From NCBI GenBank assembly GCA_018292915.2, contig JACVVK020000439.1, positions 258,501 to 322,500 on the forward strand: a DNA stretch of 64,000 bases, read 5' to 3'. The position numbers and the translations under genes were made by a program. Source of the DNA: Batillaria attramentaria. Its lineage: Eukaryota > Mollusca > Gastropoda > Batillariidae. The notes below the pieces were generated by a model that saw only the letters and a list, made by a program, of their open reading frames with translations, was not told the origin of the DNA and searched no databases. Within the stretch, counting starts at the first letter, position 1, and every line of letters begins with the position of its first letter. Shown piece by piece: positions 1 to 10,629 of this stretch.

Positions 1-628
1 AGAGAGAGACAGACAGACAGACAGAGAGAGACAGACAGAGAGAGAGAGAGAAGAAAAAGAAGAAGAAAATATTGATAATTGGGGGGGGGGGGAGAGGGGT
101 TGTTCTAGTACAGTATAGAGTACAACACGTAGTGCGAGCATGTGGAAAGCAGTATAATATTATGGGGAAGTGAAGGTACTGACAGCAAGTAACGCTCTTA
201 TAAATCCAAAGCGTCTAAGCTACATACCATGCTACACTCTGACAGTGGCGTTGACAAGTTTCTACGAGAGTTATTACATGATATTACGAATACGATATTA
301 TATTACGAATTAATGGCCGTTGCCGCTATGGAACTAAGAGTAAATGACTTGTACAAGAGAAGCAAACATGTGATGTAGTCGTTACAACACTATACTGTAG
401 TTCAAACTAACAGACATCTGCTCTGACACAGAATCGTAAGGTGAAGTTTTCTCAACAGTTATGTAGGACGCAGTCTAGTGAACTCGGTGCGACATTCTGA
501 CCGAATGCATAAAAGGTGAAGTAAACTGATGATCAAAACTAACCACAGGATATTGTTTTTAAATCATATGTAATAACAATAGGTGACTACAGCCGACCTG
601 TTTCATCTTAAACCATCGGTCACAAGCT
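1..628. other. No gene seen; simple-repeat edge
   Basis: The first 55 bases are a (GA/CA)-rich simple repeat and there is a G run near 81-92. The rest is AT-rich with no convincing exon, tRNA-like box or transposon end. Confidence 0.5.
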
Positions 629-725
629 CCTTATTTACATGAGTTTGAGCCTTATGAACTATTTAATATGAACAGTTCACCAGTTCCACACGCCCTCTGA
701 ATTTCTCATCCTTATTACATGTACA

Positions 726-788
<63 letters not shown>

Positions 789-880
789 CTCAGTTTATTT
801 ACAAGAGTTTGATCTTTATGAACAGTTCACCAGTTCCACAAGCCCTCTCAATTTCTCATCCTTATTACATGTACAGTTTG
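629..880. repeat. Local duplication flanking a (TG)n microsatellite
   Basis: A segment of about 80-90 bases (around 640-728) recurs with a few changes at about 803-878. Both copies contain the run AACAGTTCACCAGTTCCACA. A (TG)n tract at 729-787 separates them. A second (TG)n tract lies at 974-1040, directly downstream of the TRIM-like gene's stop codon. Confidence 0.75.
794..799 (-). promoter_or_regulatory. Candidate poly(A) signal for the first TRIM-like gene
   Basis: AATAAA on the minus strand, about 250 bases past the stop codon of the TRIM-like gene at 1051-2766. The (TG)n tract at 729-787 lies further downstream and would be transcribed as a CA-rich run, so there is no clear GU-rich element. 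Weak evidence. Confidence 0.3.
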
Positions 881-975
881 TGTCAGCGTCTCAGTAACAT
901 CCAAAAATACAAATCAAAACTCGTGGGCTATACAAAATATAATGCTAAATAATATATACATACAATTAAGTACAT

Positions 976-1045
<70 letters not shown>

Positions 1046-1050
1046 CAGGT

Positions 1051-2766
1051 TCAAGAGATGGGTGTACAAGTGAGGATGGTACCGCCCCTACAGGCTACCC
1101 ACAGGCGACCTCTGGTGTCCGTGTTGAGCGCCGTGGGTTGCACCAGCAGCGGACAGCCCGGGGCCAGGTAGCGCGCGAAGCTCAGGCGCCCGTCCTGCAC
1201 GTTCACCACGTGGATGGCGTCGTTGAGCTCATCAGCCACCAGCAGGACCACGTGACCGCCCAGCGTGTAGAAACACACGTCCGACGGCTGGAAGGCAATT
1301 GGTGGGCAGTAGGTGTCGATGGCATGCGGCTGTGGGCGTCGGTACAGCCGCACTGTACGCTGGAGGTCTGGTGCCTGCGCTTCCTCCAGCACCACAAACA
1401 GCTGCTCGCTGGCGTCAACGTCGAATGCACGATGAGCGGCACAATAGACAGTAAACTCTTCTGTCTGAATGATTTTCAGTGGACTGTCTGACTCAATCTT
1501 TCTAGAGTAAACAGTTGCTTGTCCTTCTAGCCCATTGTCCAGCCGGAAGAAACTCTTCGTGGTTGTGTCACATCGTTTGGCGTAGGTGCAAGTTTTACCT
1601 TCCTCAGGTACTGGACACATCGAACAGCCGTTTCCTATTCTGACCCTGGTTAGTCTGGCGGGCACGTCGTACATCTGACTGCCGAGAAGTTCACCCCTCG
1701 CGTTGAATCTCTGCGCTTCGGCGTCGTTACGTGCCTCGCACGGCGTGTACGACACCCACACTTTATCATTATCCAGGGGGCACACGTGACAAATGTCAGT
1801 GTCCGGATCCTTCCGACATCGGAACTGCTCTTTCATGGCCACTTCCGGTTCTGGCACGTCCATCTCCATCTTAGTTGCGTTACCCAAATACTGACGCATG
1901 GTCTCCAGCAGCGTATCTGTAATTCTGGCGTAGCTGAAGACAGGACGGCAGACGGTCGTCATCTGTTTTGTCGTCAGCTTCTGCACGGCTTCCTCGCTGC
2001 CATGTCCGCATCTCATCTCTCTGGCCACAGTCACCAGCTCACAGCCCGTTCCGTTGTCCACTGCCTGCTGAACCCGCTGCTGTAGCTTGGTCAGTTGCTG
2101 CAGGGTTTCTTCTCCGGGAGTGAGGTCAGCTTTTTGAGCGGCCAGCAGGTCGTCCGTGACCTCATCCAGCGAAGCCAAAGCCTCTTCCTGGTACTGGTCG
2201 ATGAGGGCCTGCAGTGTGTCGTGTCTGGTACGAATGGCTTCCTGCAAGGCGACTCTTTTGTCCTTGATCACCTGGCGTTCTTTCTGTGCAGCCGCTACAA
2301 TCTTCTCCACCTCAGTCTTCAGACCCTTCAGTCGGTCGTTGTCTTCAGATAGCTGGGCTCTGGCTTTCGGAGCAGAGTCGGCCAAGTCCTTGGTTTCGTG
2401 CAGTTCGTGTTCAGTTAGCTTACAGTTGAGACAGATTGGCTCGTCACACTTGATACAGAAAAACTCCAGCTCTTTCTCCAGATGCAGCCTACAGTACACG
2501 TTACCGCGCGCTCTCTCCAGATCCTGAGGATCGATGTAGAAGTTGGTTTGCAAGGCTGACACTCCGCCAGGGGGCACTTTCGTCTGCTCACGACATGACG
2601 GACATGGAAATGAGTGGTTGTTGTACCGTGCAGCTAGACCTTTCAAGCATGGTTCACAAAACGTGTGGGAACATTTGAGAAGTTTCGGCGACGTGTAGAT
2701 GTCCAGACATATGGAACATTTCAGGGTCCCCCGTTTGACCGTGACCTCTTTCGCACAAGTTGCCAT
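1051..2766 (-). CDS. TRIM-like protein: RING, B-box, coiled coil, C-terminal repeat domain
   Basis: Intronless 571-residue reading frame with an ATG start (ATGGCAACTTGT on the minus strand). A C3HC4 RING finger is visible with Cys17, Cys20, Cys32, His34, Cys37, Cys40, Cys55 and Cys58. A B-box2-type zinc motif follows at about 92-130, then a Lys/Glu/Gln-rich region at about 130-250 that should form the coiled coil. The C-terminal 280 residues have repeated hydrophobic strand patterns like the NHL/beta-propeller ends of TRIM2/3/56-like proteins. RING-B-box-coiled-coil proteins are E3 ubiquitin ligases, often in innate immunity or mRNA control; the role here is inferred from the family. It has a close paralogue at 8908-10629 on the same strand, and the two share identical patches. 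The exact TRIM subfamily cannot be named from sequence alone. Confidence 0.9.
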   Translation of the reverse strand: MATCAKEVTVKRGTLKCSICLDIYTSPKLLKCSHTFCEPCLKGLAARYNNHSFPCPSCREQTKVPPGGVSALQTNFYIDPQDLERARGNVYCRLHLEKELEFFCIKCDEPICLNCKLTEHELHETKDLADSAPKARAQLSEDNDRLKGLKTEVEKIVAAAQKERQVIKDKRVALQEAIRTRHDTLQALIDQYQEEALASLDEVTDDLLAAQKADLTPGEETLQQLTKLQQRVQQAVDNGTGCELVTVAREMRCGHGSEEAVQKLTTKQMTTVCRPVFSYARITDTLLETMRQYLGNATKMEMDVPEPEVAMKEQFRCRKDPDTDICHVCPLDNDKVWVSYTPCEARNDAEAQRFNARGELLGSQMYDVPARLTRVRIGNGCSMCPVPEEGKTCTYAKRCDTTTKSFFRLDNGLEGQATVYSRKIESDSPLKIIQTEEFTVYCAAHRAFDVDASEQLFVVLEEAQAPDLQRTVRLYRRPQPHAIDTYCPPIAFQPSDVCFYTLGGHVVLLVADELNDAIHVVNVQDGRLSFARYLAPGCPLLVQPTALNTDTRGRLWVACRGGTILTCTPIS

Positions 2767-3954
2767 GGCTTCTGGTTATCTGGGTAGATGACGTTGTGTT
2801 CGTTGGGAATGTATGACGTCAGCTGAGTGTAACAGATCGTCGTTTTCCGACGCTTTGGTCGCACGTCTGAAGAAAAACAAAGAGTAACCTGAAAGATACG
2901 ATTCAAGGTATCCCTCTTGTCTTTTGTGCTGACATCGCAAAGTCGCCCAGTTTTACGGATCAAAATCCAAACATCAGAGTGCTTGCAGCTACCACCACCA
3001 CCGCCGTCACTAACACTACCAGTAACAAGTACAGCATTCTCAAACAAACAAACAAACAAACAAATGGTATCCAAACTGTCTAAACCGTTACATAGCTGAC
3101 TAACGTATTGCTTGTGTTTCAGTAATAGGAAAGACGATGGTTACACCCTGTAAATATTCCTCCAAAGTTCAACTCATTCTGTCAGAGGCTAACTTCCACA
3201 ATCCTGACGATGTGGTAGGAAATGCGAATGAAGAGAGTAGCGGGAGAGAAGGCAGGATGGAGAGGCAACTCAGTGACTGTCGCCGTCTCCCTTATGACAC
3301 ACCTACCACTGTGAATACCGTAAAGACTCAACAAATTACTACAATTTCCTAATTTCCTTGTGTGCAAATAGAGACTTTTGAAATACGTCATATACTTTTA
3401 ATTTAAAGGGATTTATTGCCGTTGTTGTTGTCTTACAAACGAAAGTGTTACAGAGAGATAATGAGCAGGTATGCTTTTTAACATGCTCAAATCTACTTTT
3501 GAGACTCACCCCCCACCGCACCCCTTTTCGACTCCTGACACTAAAAAAGGAAAATTAAGTAATATCCTTTAAATTCAGCGTTCCCAAACTGGACAATATG
3601 CTCTGTGTTTTGTCCTGAATTTCCGAAGACCTACACGTATGGAACAGTGTTCCGCTTATTTCGACAACAGTAGACAAAAAAGCTGAAGAATGTGATACAA
3701 CTATCCCTACCTTGCGTTTTGCCGTGAAATAAAGAATGTAGTCCGACTGGGTTCAAACTCTTGCAGATTCCACAACTGACTCTAAAAAACGTGCGGGAAG
3801 GCGACTGCTCGTCGAACAGAAATCGAACGTTATATTGTTTCACGGAAATGCTAGAATCTCTAACGAGAAACGTTCAGTTTTGGTTTCAGTTCACTGCAAT
3901 TAGCATGGCAAGACACAACCCACCAAATGATTACCAAGATCGCTAAGAATAGAT
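2767..3954. other. No gene seen
   Basis: Upstream flank of the first TRIM-like gene. It holds an (ACAA)n run near 3044-3062 and no coding region with acceptable splice sites. A non-coding 5' exon of the TRIM gene could lie here but cannot be shown. Confidence 0.4.
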
Positions 3955-4280
3955 AAGGCGAGATAAAGAGTAGCTTCCGCGTGTGGTGTTCATGAGATTG
4001 TGCAGCGGTCATGTGCAAACATTATCATTTGTGAAGTTAGGCGGGTAGGGTTTCGCTATCGTGTCACAGTGTAGGTCAACAATAATTATACATGTAGAAA
4101 TACAAAGTTTACGCTTCTGGTGACAACAGTGCCAAGGCACACACAATTTGACGATATAAAGAAGCATAATGCGGTTAAATACACGTTGCTTAGTGGACCA
4201 CAGTTACAAACATGAGATACATAAGAAGAGTGAATAACGGCACAAGATTATGTGGAACGCACTTGATTTATTGACAGAAT
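3955..4280. repeat. Unclassified dispersed repeat, copy 1
   Basis: Shares a series of blocks in the same order with 14558-14790: GGCGAGATAAAG, TAGGGTTTCGC, TAGGTCAACAA, ATACATGTAGAAA and GCTTAGTGGACCACA. The last part (GAATAACGGCAC, followed by a similar run containing TGTGGAA or CGTGGAA) reappears near 22414-22470. No reading frame, terminal inverted repeat or target duplication was found, so the class is unknown. Confidence 0.55.
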
Positions 4281-4365
4281 GAAAAGAGTGAATATTTATG
4301 AAACAAAATCGGGCTTTTCTTCTCGTTAACACTACACGCAGCAAGAAGCAGAATGTATCACGTGT

Positions 4366-4422
4366 ACAGGGTGGGTGGGATGGGTGTTTGGGGGTTTAAC
4401 GTCCTTTTCCACCACATAATAT
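4366..4422 (-). mobile_element. SINE tail fragment
   Basis: The run containing GGGTGTTTGGGGGTTTAACG followed by TCCTTTTCCACCACA matches the 3' part of the more complete SINE at 42246-42432 and the copy at 13672-13835. Only the tail is present; the tRNA-like head is missing. Confidence 0.65.
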
Positions 4423-4469
4423 CACGTGTACAGAATAGAGACAAACTACTAATGCTAATACATGTTCGG

Positions 4470-4765
4470 AACTAATCAGAGGGTGAGTGGTGGTCTAATA
4501 AGTAGCGTGTTGGACTTAGCCGCTGCGCTACTGATCGGCCGTCACCGCTGTCACGGCGATGAAGCGTGGGTTCGAGCCCAGGCCGAGCTTGTGATATGTG
4601 ATACCGGTTTTTCCTGGTTACCGGGCTGCTCATGGGGGGGGGGGGGGGGTGTCTCTCCGGGTTATCCGGCTTTCCTCCCCCAGCAAAATTGAAAAAAAAT
4701 GGGATAAGTAGTCGGTTTCGCTGCAGCCCGAATTTCCCGAAAAGGATAACAAACAAACAAACACT
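4470..4765 (+). mobile_element. tRNA-derived SINE
   Basis: A tRNA-like head with a recognisable RNA polymerase III B box (GTGGGTTCGAGCCCAG near 4567-4582) and an A-box-like segment before it (TAGCGTGTTGGACTT). A body with a G run follows, then an (AACA)n tail at about 4749-4762. The head does not fold into a proper tRNA by eye, so it is a SINE and not a functional tRNA gene. Confidence 0.6.
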
Positions 4766-5074
4766 CCTGGTTACTAACATCATTAGCTGGCCGACCACAT
4801 GAACTCTGTGCATGTAGGGGCCTCACGGCCACATCGCTTGGCTGCTGAGGTCCCCTGTATGGGATCGCCAACTTTCCATTTTTATTCTCAGTTATGACAT
4901 CATATAGGGCTAGCAAAACGGTTTTCTGCCGGTCAAAGGGAAGCAACCTCTGTTGGTATGCTACCGCTAGAGCCGTTACTATATATAGCTGCGAAGCTCA
5001 CTGGCATGCACTGGCGGGTTTCCTTCACAGTCACAAAGTGTCAGTGTTTGTCTTAGTGAAAGTCTGTCTTCTAT

Positions 5075-5135
5075 TCAATTCAATTCAATTCAATATAACT
5101 TTATTGTCTGTCGATGGCAGAACATTTTCTTCTGG

Positions 5136-5229
<94 letters not shown>

Positions 5230-5960
5230 CATTAATTTATCTAGACATATAAATCCATACATATCAAACACAGATCCTAAAGTAATGTGTGATCTCCAAG
5301 TCTAATACTATGCTACTAAACTAAGAAATCTAAACTAAAAGATGGCAAGGGCATAGCGGACATGACACAGCTGAGGAGCAAGCACAGTTATGAAAATCTC
5401 AACAAATAAAATCTATACATACTGGGGACGGGCAGTAAACACAGTCATGAGTTTAAAATAGATACTGCTGAGGGAATGAAAGATTTCTTAAACAAATTTT
5501 TCCTCGCTCTCGGTACTCCGTAGCGGCGCCCAGACGGGAGTTTTTGGAACTGATCATGGAGGGGGTGGGTGGGGTCGTTAACAATTGTAGTGGCCTTCCT
5601 CCTGACAGCCTTTATATAGAGATCATCTAGAGAGTACTGACCCAGGCCAACTATCTTTCCTGCCACTCTGACTATACGAGACAGCCTTGCTTTGTTCTTC
5701 ATGCTGAGACTGCCGTACCAGTCAACGATGTTAAATGCCAGTACACTTTCAATTAAACTTCTATATACAGTTTATAAAATTTCAGGACAAACATTAAAAG
5801 CTCTCAGTTTTCCAAGGAGGTACAGCAGTTTAAAATCAGAGACGTACGTGTTACTGTAGCAAAACTTGAACTCAGTAGAAACATTTGGTGTGGGGCACAA
5901 TACTCTCATGAGGTTATTTTGCCCACAAAAGGGGTCAATTGTAGCAGGTAATTTCAATCA
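5075..5960 (-). mobile_element. 3' fragment of a non-LTR retrotransposon (LINE)
   Basis: Minus-strand reading from about 5957 to 5445 gives the C-terminal end of a LINE polyprotein, with the motifs YRSLIESVL and KLPSGRR seen also in the plus-strand fragment at 34628-35152. The 3' end reads AATAAAG-like followed by a (TTGAA)n pentanucleotide tail at 5078-5097. A (CA)n microsatellite (5141-5226) has expanded inside the 3' untranslated part. The element is truncated at its 5' end and frameshifted, so it is inactive. A solo copy of the same 3' tail sits at 13163-13225. Confidence 0.75.
5141..5226. repeat. (CA)n microsatellite
   Basis: About 43 uninterrupted CA units inside a LINE 3' fragment. 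Confidence 0.95.
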
Positions 5961-6284
5961 GGACTGAGGCAATGAACGATTAGCAACCATACACAGCATA
6001 AGAACTTGAGTTATCTATCATGTCATGTCACCACGTTTCATGCTTGCATGTTTGTATTTGATTTCAAAATAAAATTCCCATTGTTGCCAAACAGCCAGAA
6101 CACAGTCTACATCAGTGGGAAAATCTGTCATCACTGAGAGAGCTAAAACGGTAACTTTTTCAAATCTTTCTTGTCACAAGCAGCGTCTTGGGTCTGTGTG
6201 TGTATGCAGTCGGTCAACACTGGACCAAGTTTCATCAGTCAGCCATCAATCTCATTAAACCGGTCCAGGTGTTTTTATGCACAC

Positions 6285-7873
6285 TCTGCCATCTTCACCC
6301 ATACACAGTGGTGTTCACGCTGTCATCTTCACCCATACACAGTGGTGTTCACGCTGTCATCTTCACCCATACACAGTGGTGTTCACACTGCCATCTTCAT
6401 CCATTCACAGTGGTGTTCACACTGCCATCTTCACCCATACACAGTGCTGTTCACACTGCCATCTTCACCCCTACACAGTGCTGTTCACACTGCCATCTTC
6501 ACCCCTACACAGTGCTGTTCACACTGCCATCTTCACCCCTACACAGTGGTGTTCACACTGCCATCTTCACCCCTACACAGTGGTGTTCACACTGCCATCT
6601 TCACCCCTACACAGTGGTGTTCACACTGCCATCTTCACCCCTACACAGTGGTGTTCACACTGCCATCTTCACCCCTACACAGTGGTGTTCACACTGCCAT
6701 CTTCACCCCTACACAGTGGAGTTCACACACTGCCATCTTCACCCCTACACAGTGGAGTTCACACACTGCCATCTTCACCCCTACACAGTGGTGTTCACAC
6801 TGCCATCTTCACCCCTACACAGTGGTGTTCACACTACCATCTTCACCCCTACACAGTGGTGTTCACACTGCCATCTTCACCCCTACACAGTGGTGTTCAC
6901 ACTGCCATCTTCACCCCTACACAGTGGTGTTCACACTGCCATCTTCACCCCTACACAGTGGTGTTCACACGCTGTCATCTTCACCCCTACACAGTGGTGT
7001 TCACACTGCCATCTTCACCCCTACACAGTGGTGTTCACACTGCCATCTTCACCCCGACACAGTGGTGTTCACACTGCCATCTTCACCCCTACACAGTGGT
7101 GTTCACACTGCCATCTTCACCCCTACACAGTGGTGTTCACACTGCCATCTTCACCCCTACACAGTGGTGTTCACACTGCCATCTTCACCCCTACACAGTG
7201 GAGTTCACACACTGCCATCTTCACCCCTACACAGTGGAGTTCACACACTGCCATCTTCACCCCTACACAGTGCTGTTCACACTGTCATCTTCACCCCTAC
7301 ACAGTGGTGTTCACACTACCATCTTCACCCCTACACAGTGGTGTTCACACTGCCATCTTCACCCCTACACAGTGGAGTTCACACACTGCCATCTTCACCC
7401 CTACACAGTGGAGTTCACACACTGCCATCTTCACCCCTACACAGTGGTGTTCACACTGCCATCTTCACCCCTACACAGTGGTGTTCACACTGCCATCTTC
7501 ACCCCTACACAGTGGTGTTCACACTGCCATCTTCACCCCTACACAGTGGTGTTCACACTGCCATCTTCACCCCTACACAGTGGTGTTCACACTGCCATCT
7601 TCACCCCTACACAGTGGTGTTCACACTGCCATCTTCACCCCTACACAGTGGAGTTCACACACTGCCATCTTCACCCCTACACAGTGGAGTTCACACACTG
7701 CCATCTTCACCCCTACACAGTGGAGTTCACCCACTGCCATCTTCACCCCTACACAGTGGAGTTCACACACTGCCATCTTCACCCCTACACAGTGCTGTTC
7801 ACACTGTCATCTTCACCCCTACACAGTGGTGTTCACACTGCCATCTTCACCCATACACAGTGGAGTTCACACA
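6285..7873. repeat. 34-bp minisatellite, about 46 copies
   Basis: Tandem units of 34 bp built around CCATCTTCACCCCTACACAG plus TGGTGTTCACACTG. The spacing between successive ACACAGTGGT motifs is 34 bases. Variants of 36 bp (GGAGTTCACACACTG) occur in clusters at about 6718-6775, 7200-7260, 7373-7440 and 7650-7790, suggesting that blocks of several units were copied together. The first units differ slightly (CCCATACACAG, TTCACGCTGTC). Because 34 is not a multiple of 3 and the unit has no stop in any plus frame, all three plus frames stay open for about 1.6 kb. These open frames are a by-product, not a gene. Confidence 0.97.
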
Positions 7874-8900
7874 GGTGATGCTTCTCAGTGGTGACAAAAC
7901 GGTCAGGATGATATTTAAAGTCGATCCGGTGTAAGCGAGTCTGAACTGAAAAAAACAAAACAAATGTAGATAAGTGGTTACTCGCATTGTAAGGGGACAC
8001 AAATCTTGCATGAGAAGTTGCACTCTCTGGGGCACAGAGTCTTTCAGTGGAAAGTACCTCTGTGCACAGTGGGGAAATGGCGCTCACTGCGCTACCGTGA
8101 CGGGCCTAAATTGTCTCGGTGCTCTCAAACACAAGGTCGCGCACTATGTCATCCTTGACCAGCTTTGAACCCAGAGGGATCCTCAGTGGCGCAAGTGATG
8201 GCAGGCTGTCTTCAGAGTGAAAGTAGGCGTGTTTCTGAATCAGAGACATACATAACATGTCTCTGTCTGAATGGACAGATCTATTATTACATTCAGTCCT
8301 AGAGCACGGGTGTGTATGCTTTTGTAATCGTCTCTTATTGCACCACAAGGCAGGTACGTGATCGTCTGCACCGTGCAATAATACTTGCCTGTAGAGTGCA
8401 ACACCCTTGCCTGTCAGAGTGCAACCCCCTTGCCGTTTACTCACATCCTGTTGGATCAGTGTACCACGTAAACAGTGCCATCAAAGCGCAACAATAATTG
8501 TCCGCTGGCAAAGATTTTGCCCAAACGAAAAGTGGTTGGATATTAAAGACTTCGTTTCAGATCGAATCATATGACACATAAGTCTCTGCTTTTCTAAAAA
8601 AAAATCGCCATTTTTAAAAATGGCGCTGGGTGTAAGCAGTCACATTTTCACGCCCCGCCGAAAAGGGACTGCACTCTGGAGTCTAGAGAAGTTGCTTAAC
8701 TTTTTCACTCAAATGTTCTTTCTCTGTGATATCAAGCAACTGTGAATATGTCTGCCAATAGTAATCTTGCGCTAAGAGTCACAGGTCGAACATAACTCCA
8801 CAGAGAAACCTAGCATATTTCTGTATGTTGCTGAAGCGTCATAATCAAAATGACTGGAGAACTTAAACACATACGTCAATATCATGTTCTCTCTCTCTCT
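7874..8900. other. No gene seen
   Basis: Downstream flank of the second TRIM-like gene. No exon, poly(A) signal on the expected strand or transposon end was recognised. Confidence 0.4.
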
Positions 8901-8907
8901 CTCACCT

Positions 8908-10629
8908 TCAAACAACTGGTATACAAGTGAGGATGGTACCGCCCCTACAAGCGACCCACAGGCGACCTCTGGTGTCCGTGTTGAGCGCCGTGGGTTGCAC
9001 CAGCAGCGGACAGCCCGGGGCCAGGTAGCGCGCGAAGCTCAGGCGCCCGTCCTGCACGTTCACCACGTGGATGGCGTCGTTGAGCTCATCAGCCACCAGC
9101 AGCACCTCCTTACCGCCCAGCGTGTAGAAACAAACGTCCGACGGCTGGAAGGGCGTTACAGGCGATCTGTAGTTGTCGAAGGGGTGTGGCTTGTCCTTTC
9201 GGTACAGCCGCACTGTGCGCTGTGTCAGCTCGAGGTCTGCCGCATCAGCTTCCTCCAGCACCACAAACAGCTGCTTGCTGGAGTTAACGTCGAATGCACG
9301 ATGTGCCTCGCAGCTGACCTTGAACTGAGGGTCTTTCTTCGTTTTTAACGGATAATCAGACAATATTTGTTCTGCATATACAGTTGCCTGTCCTGTCTTA
9401 TAGTTCTCTAAGAATAAGAACCTGGTCAGGTCCGGCTCAGTCCTCTTTGCAAATGTCGCAATTTCTCCTGCCTCTGGTGAAAGATACATATTCAAACCAT
9501 TTTTCTGTGGCGCCATTGTTATTCTTGCACGGAAATCCAATTCTTCAGTATCAACAACTTCACCGTCAATTCTTAACTTTTCAGACGTTGAACCTTCACG
9601 CATCATGTTTGGTTCATACGAAACCCACACCTGTCCATCAGTCATGGGACACACGTGACAAACGTCAGTGTCCGGATCCTCCCGACATCGGAACTGCTCC
9701 ATCACTGTCACTTCAGGCGCTGACACCGCCATCTCCATCTTGGCCGCGATACCCATGTAGTCGCGCATTGGTTCAAAAACAGCGTCTTGTGTGGCGCTGA
9801 AGCGGATGACAGGACGGCAGACGGTCGTCATCTGTTTTGTCGTCAGCTTCTGCACGGCTTCCTTGCTGTCGCGTCCGCATCTCATCTCTCTGGCCACAGT
9901 CACCACCTCACAGCCCGCTCCGCTGTCCACAGCCTGCTGCACCCGCTGCTGTAGCTTGGTCAGTTGCTGCAGGTTTTGCTGCAGACAGTCCAGGTCCGCC
10001 TTGTGTGTGTCCGTGATGTCAGTGGTGATGTTGTGTAGCGAGGCCAGCGCGTCGTCCGTGTACTTGTCGACTGCCGCCTTCAGTGTGGCCTGTCTGTTGC
10101 GGATGTTGGCCACCAGGGCGGCGTGTTTGTCCTTCACCGCCTGCTGTTCTTGTGTGACGAGCTGCACGTGTTTCTGGACGTCCCCCACACAACGCTCCAG
10201 CCGATATTTCTCCGTTTCTAGCTGGAACTTGGCGCGCTCGGCCGCTTCACTAAGATCCTGTGTTTCGTGCGTCTTGTGTTTCGTCATGACGCATTTCAGA
10301 CATACAGGCAGATCACAGTCGACGCAGAAAAGGTCAATGTCATCGTTCGGGTGTGTCATACACAGTTTCCTTTTGCGGGCTCGCGCCAGATCTTTGGTAT
10401 CGATGTAGAAGTTGGTGTCGAATGCCGACACTCCCCCAGGGGGCACTGCGGTTTCCTTCCGGCATGACGGACATGGGAACTTTATGTTGCCATATCTGAA
10501 TGCCAGATCTTCCAAACAGTGTTGGCAGAACGTGTGGTGACAGGGGAGAAGTTTGGGAGACGTGTAGATGTCCAGACACATGGCACAAGTCAGAGCCTGA
10601 TTCCTGTCAGTGTCACCTCCAGCTGCCAT
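8908..10629 (-). CDS. TRIM-like protein, paralogue of the gene at 1051-2766
   Basis: Intronless frame of 573 residues from ATGGCAGCTGGA. The open frame continues five codons further upstream but only to a GTG, so this ATG is chosen. RING C3HC4 residues are Cys15, Cys18, Cys30, His32, Cys35, Cys38, Cys53 and Cys56. A B-box follows at about 90-128, then a long Gln/Lys/Glu-rich coiled-coil region at about 130-250, and a C-terminal domain with the same beta-propeller-like strand pattern as its paralogue. The expected activity is RING-dependent ubiquitin ligation; the substrate is unknown. The final 148 coding bases shared with the neighbour (8955-9102 and 1098-1245) are identical, while other parts of the C-terminal domain differ freely, which points to gene conversion. 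Both genes face the same way, consistent with tandem duplication. Confidence 0.9.
   Translation of the reverse strand: MAAGGDTDRNQALTCAMCLDIYTSPKLLPCHHTFCQHCLEDLAFRYGNIKFPCPSCRKETAVPPGGVSAFDTNFYIDTKDLARARKRKLCMTHPNDDIDLFCVDCDLPVCLKCVMTKHKTHETQDLSEAAERAKFQLETEKYRLERCVGDVQKHVQLVTQEQQAVKDKHAALVANIRNRQATLKAAVDKYTDDALASLHNITTDITDTHKADLDCLQQNLQQLTKLQQRVQQAVDSGAGCEVVTVAREMRCGRDSKEAVQKLTTKQMTTVCRPVIRFSATQDAVFEPMRDYMGIAAKMEMAVSAPEVTVMEQFRCREDPDTDVCHVCPMTDGQVWVSYEPNMMREGSTSEKLRIDGEVVDTEELDFRARITMAPQKNGLNMYLSPEAGEIATFAKRTEPDLTRFLFLENYKTGQATVYAEQILSDYPLKTKKDPQFKVSCEAHRAFDVNSSKQLFVVLEEADAADLELTQRTVRLYRKDKPHPFDNYRSPVTPFQPSDVCFYTLGGKEVLLVADELNDAIHVVNVQDGRLSFARYLAPGCPLLVQPTALNTDTRGRLWVACRGGTILTCIPVV

Noticed and set aside
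1138..2527. Plus-strand frames opposite the first TRIM-like gene (and the equivalents at 8884-10408)
   Set aside because: Antisense shadows of well-supported TRIM-like coding sequence; no family resemblance.
4567..4582. B-box sequences suggesting tRNA genes (also near 13770, 25170, 42370 and 63750)
   Set aside because: The heads lack complete tRNA folds and are followed by SINE bodies and tails, so they are retroposons.
6285..7873. Regular repeat array resembling a CRISPR
   Set aside because: The units are directly tandem with no variable spacers, and the window is eukaryotic.
6171..7934. Three overlapping plus-strand frames of 533-587 codons rich in His, Thr, Ser and Pro
   Set aside because: They exist only because the 34-bp minisatellite has no stop in any plus frame; the same periodic peptide appears in all three frames and no splice or start context supports expression.
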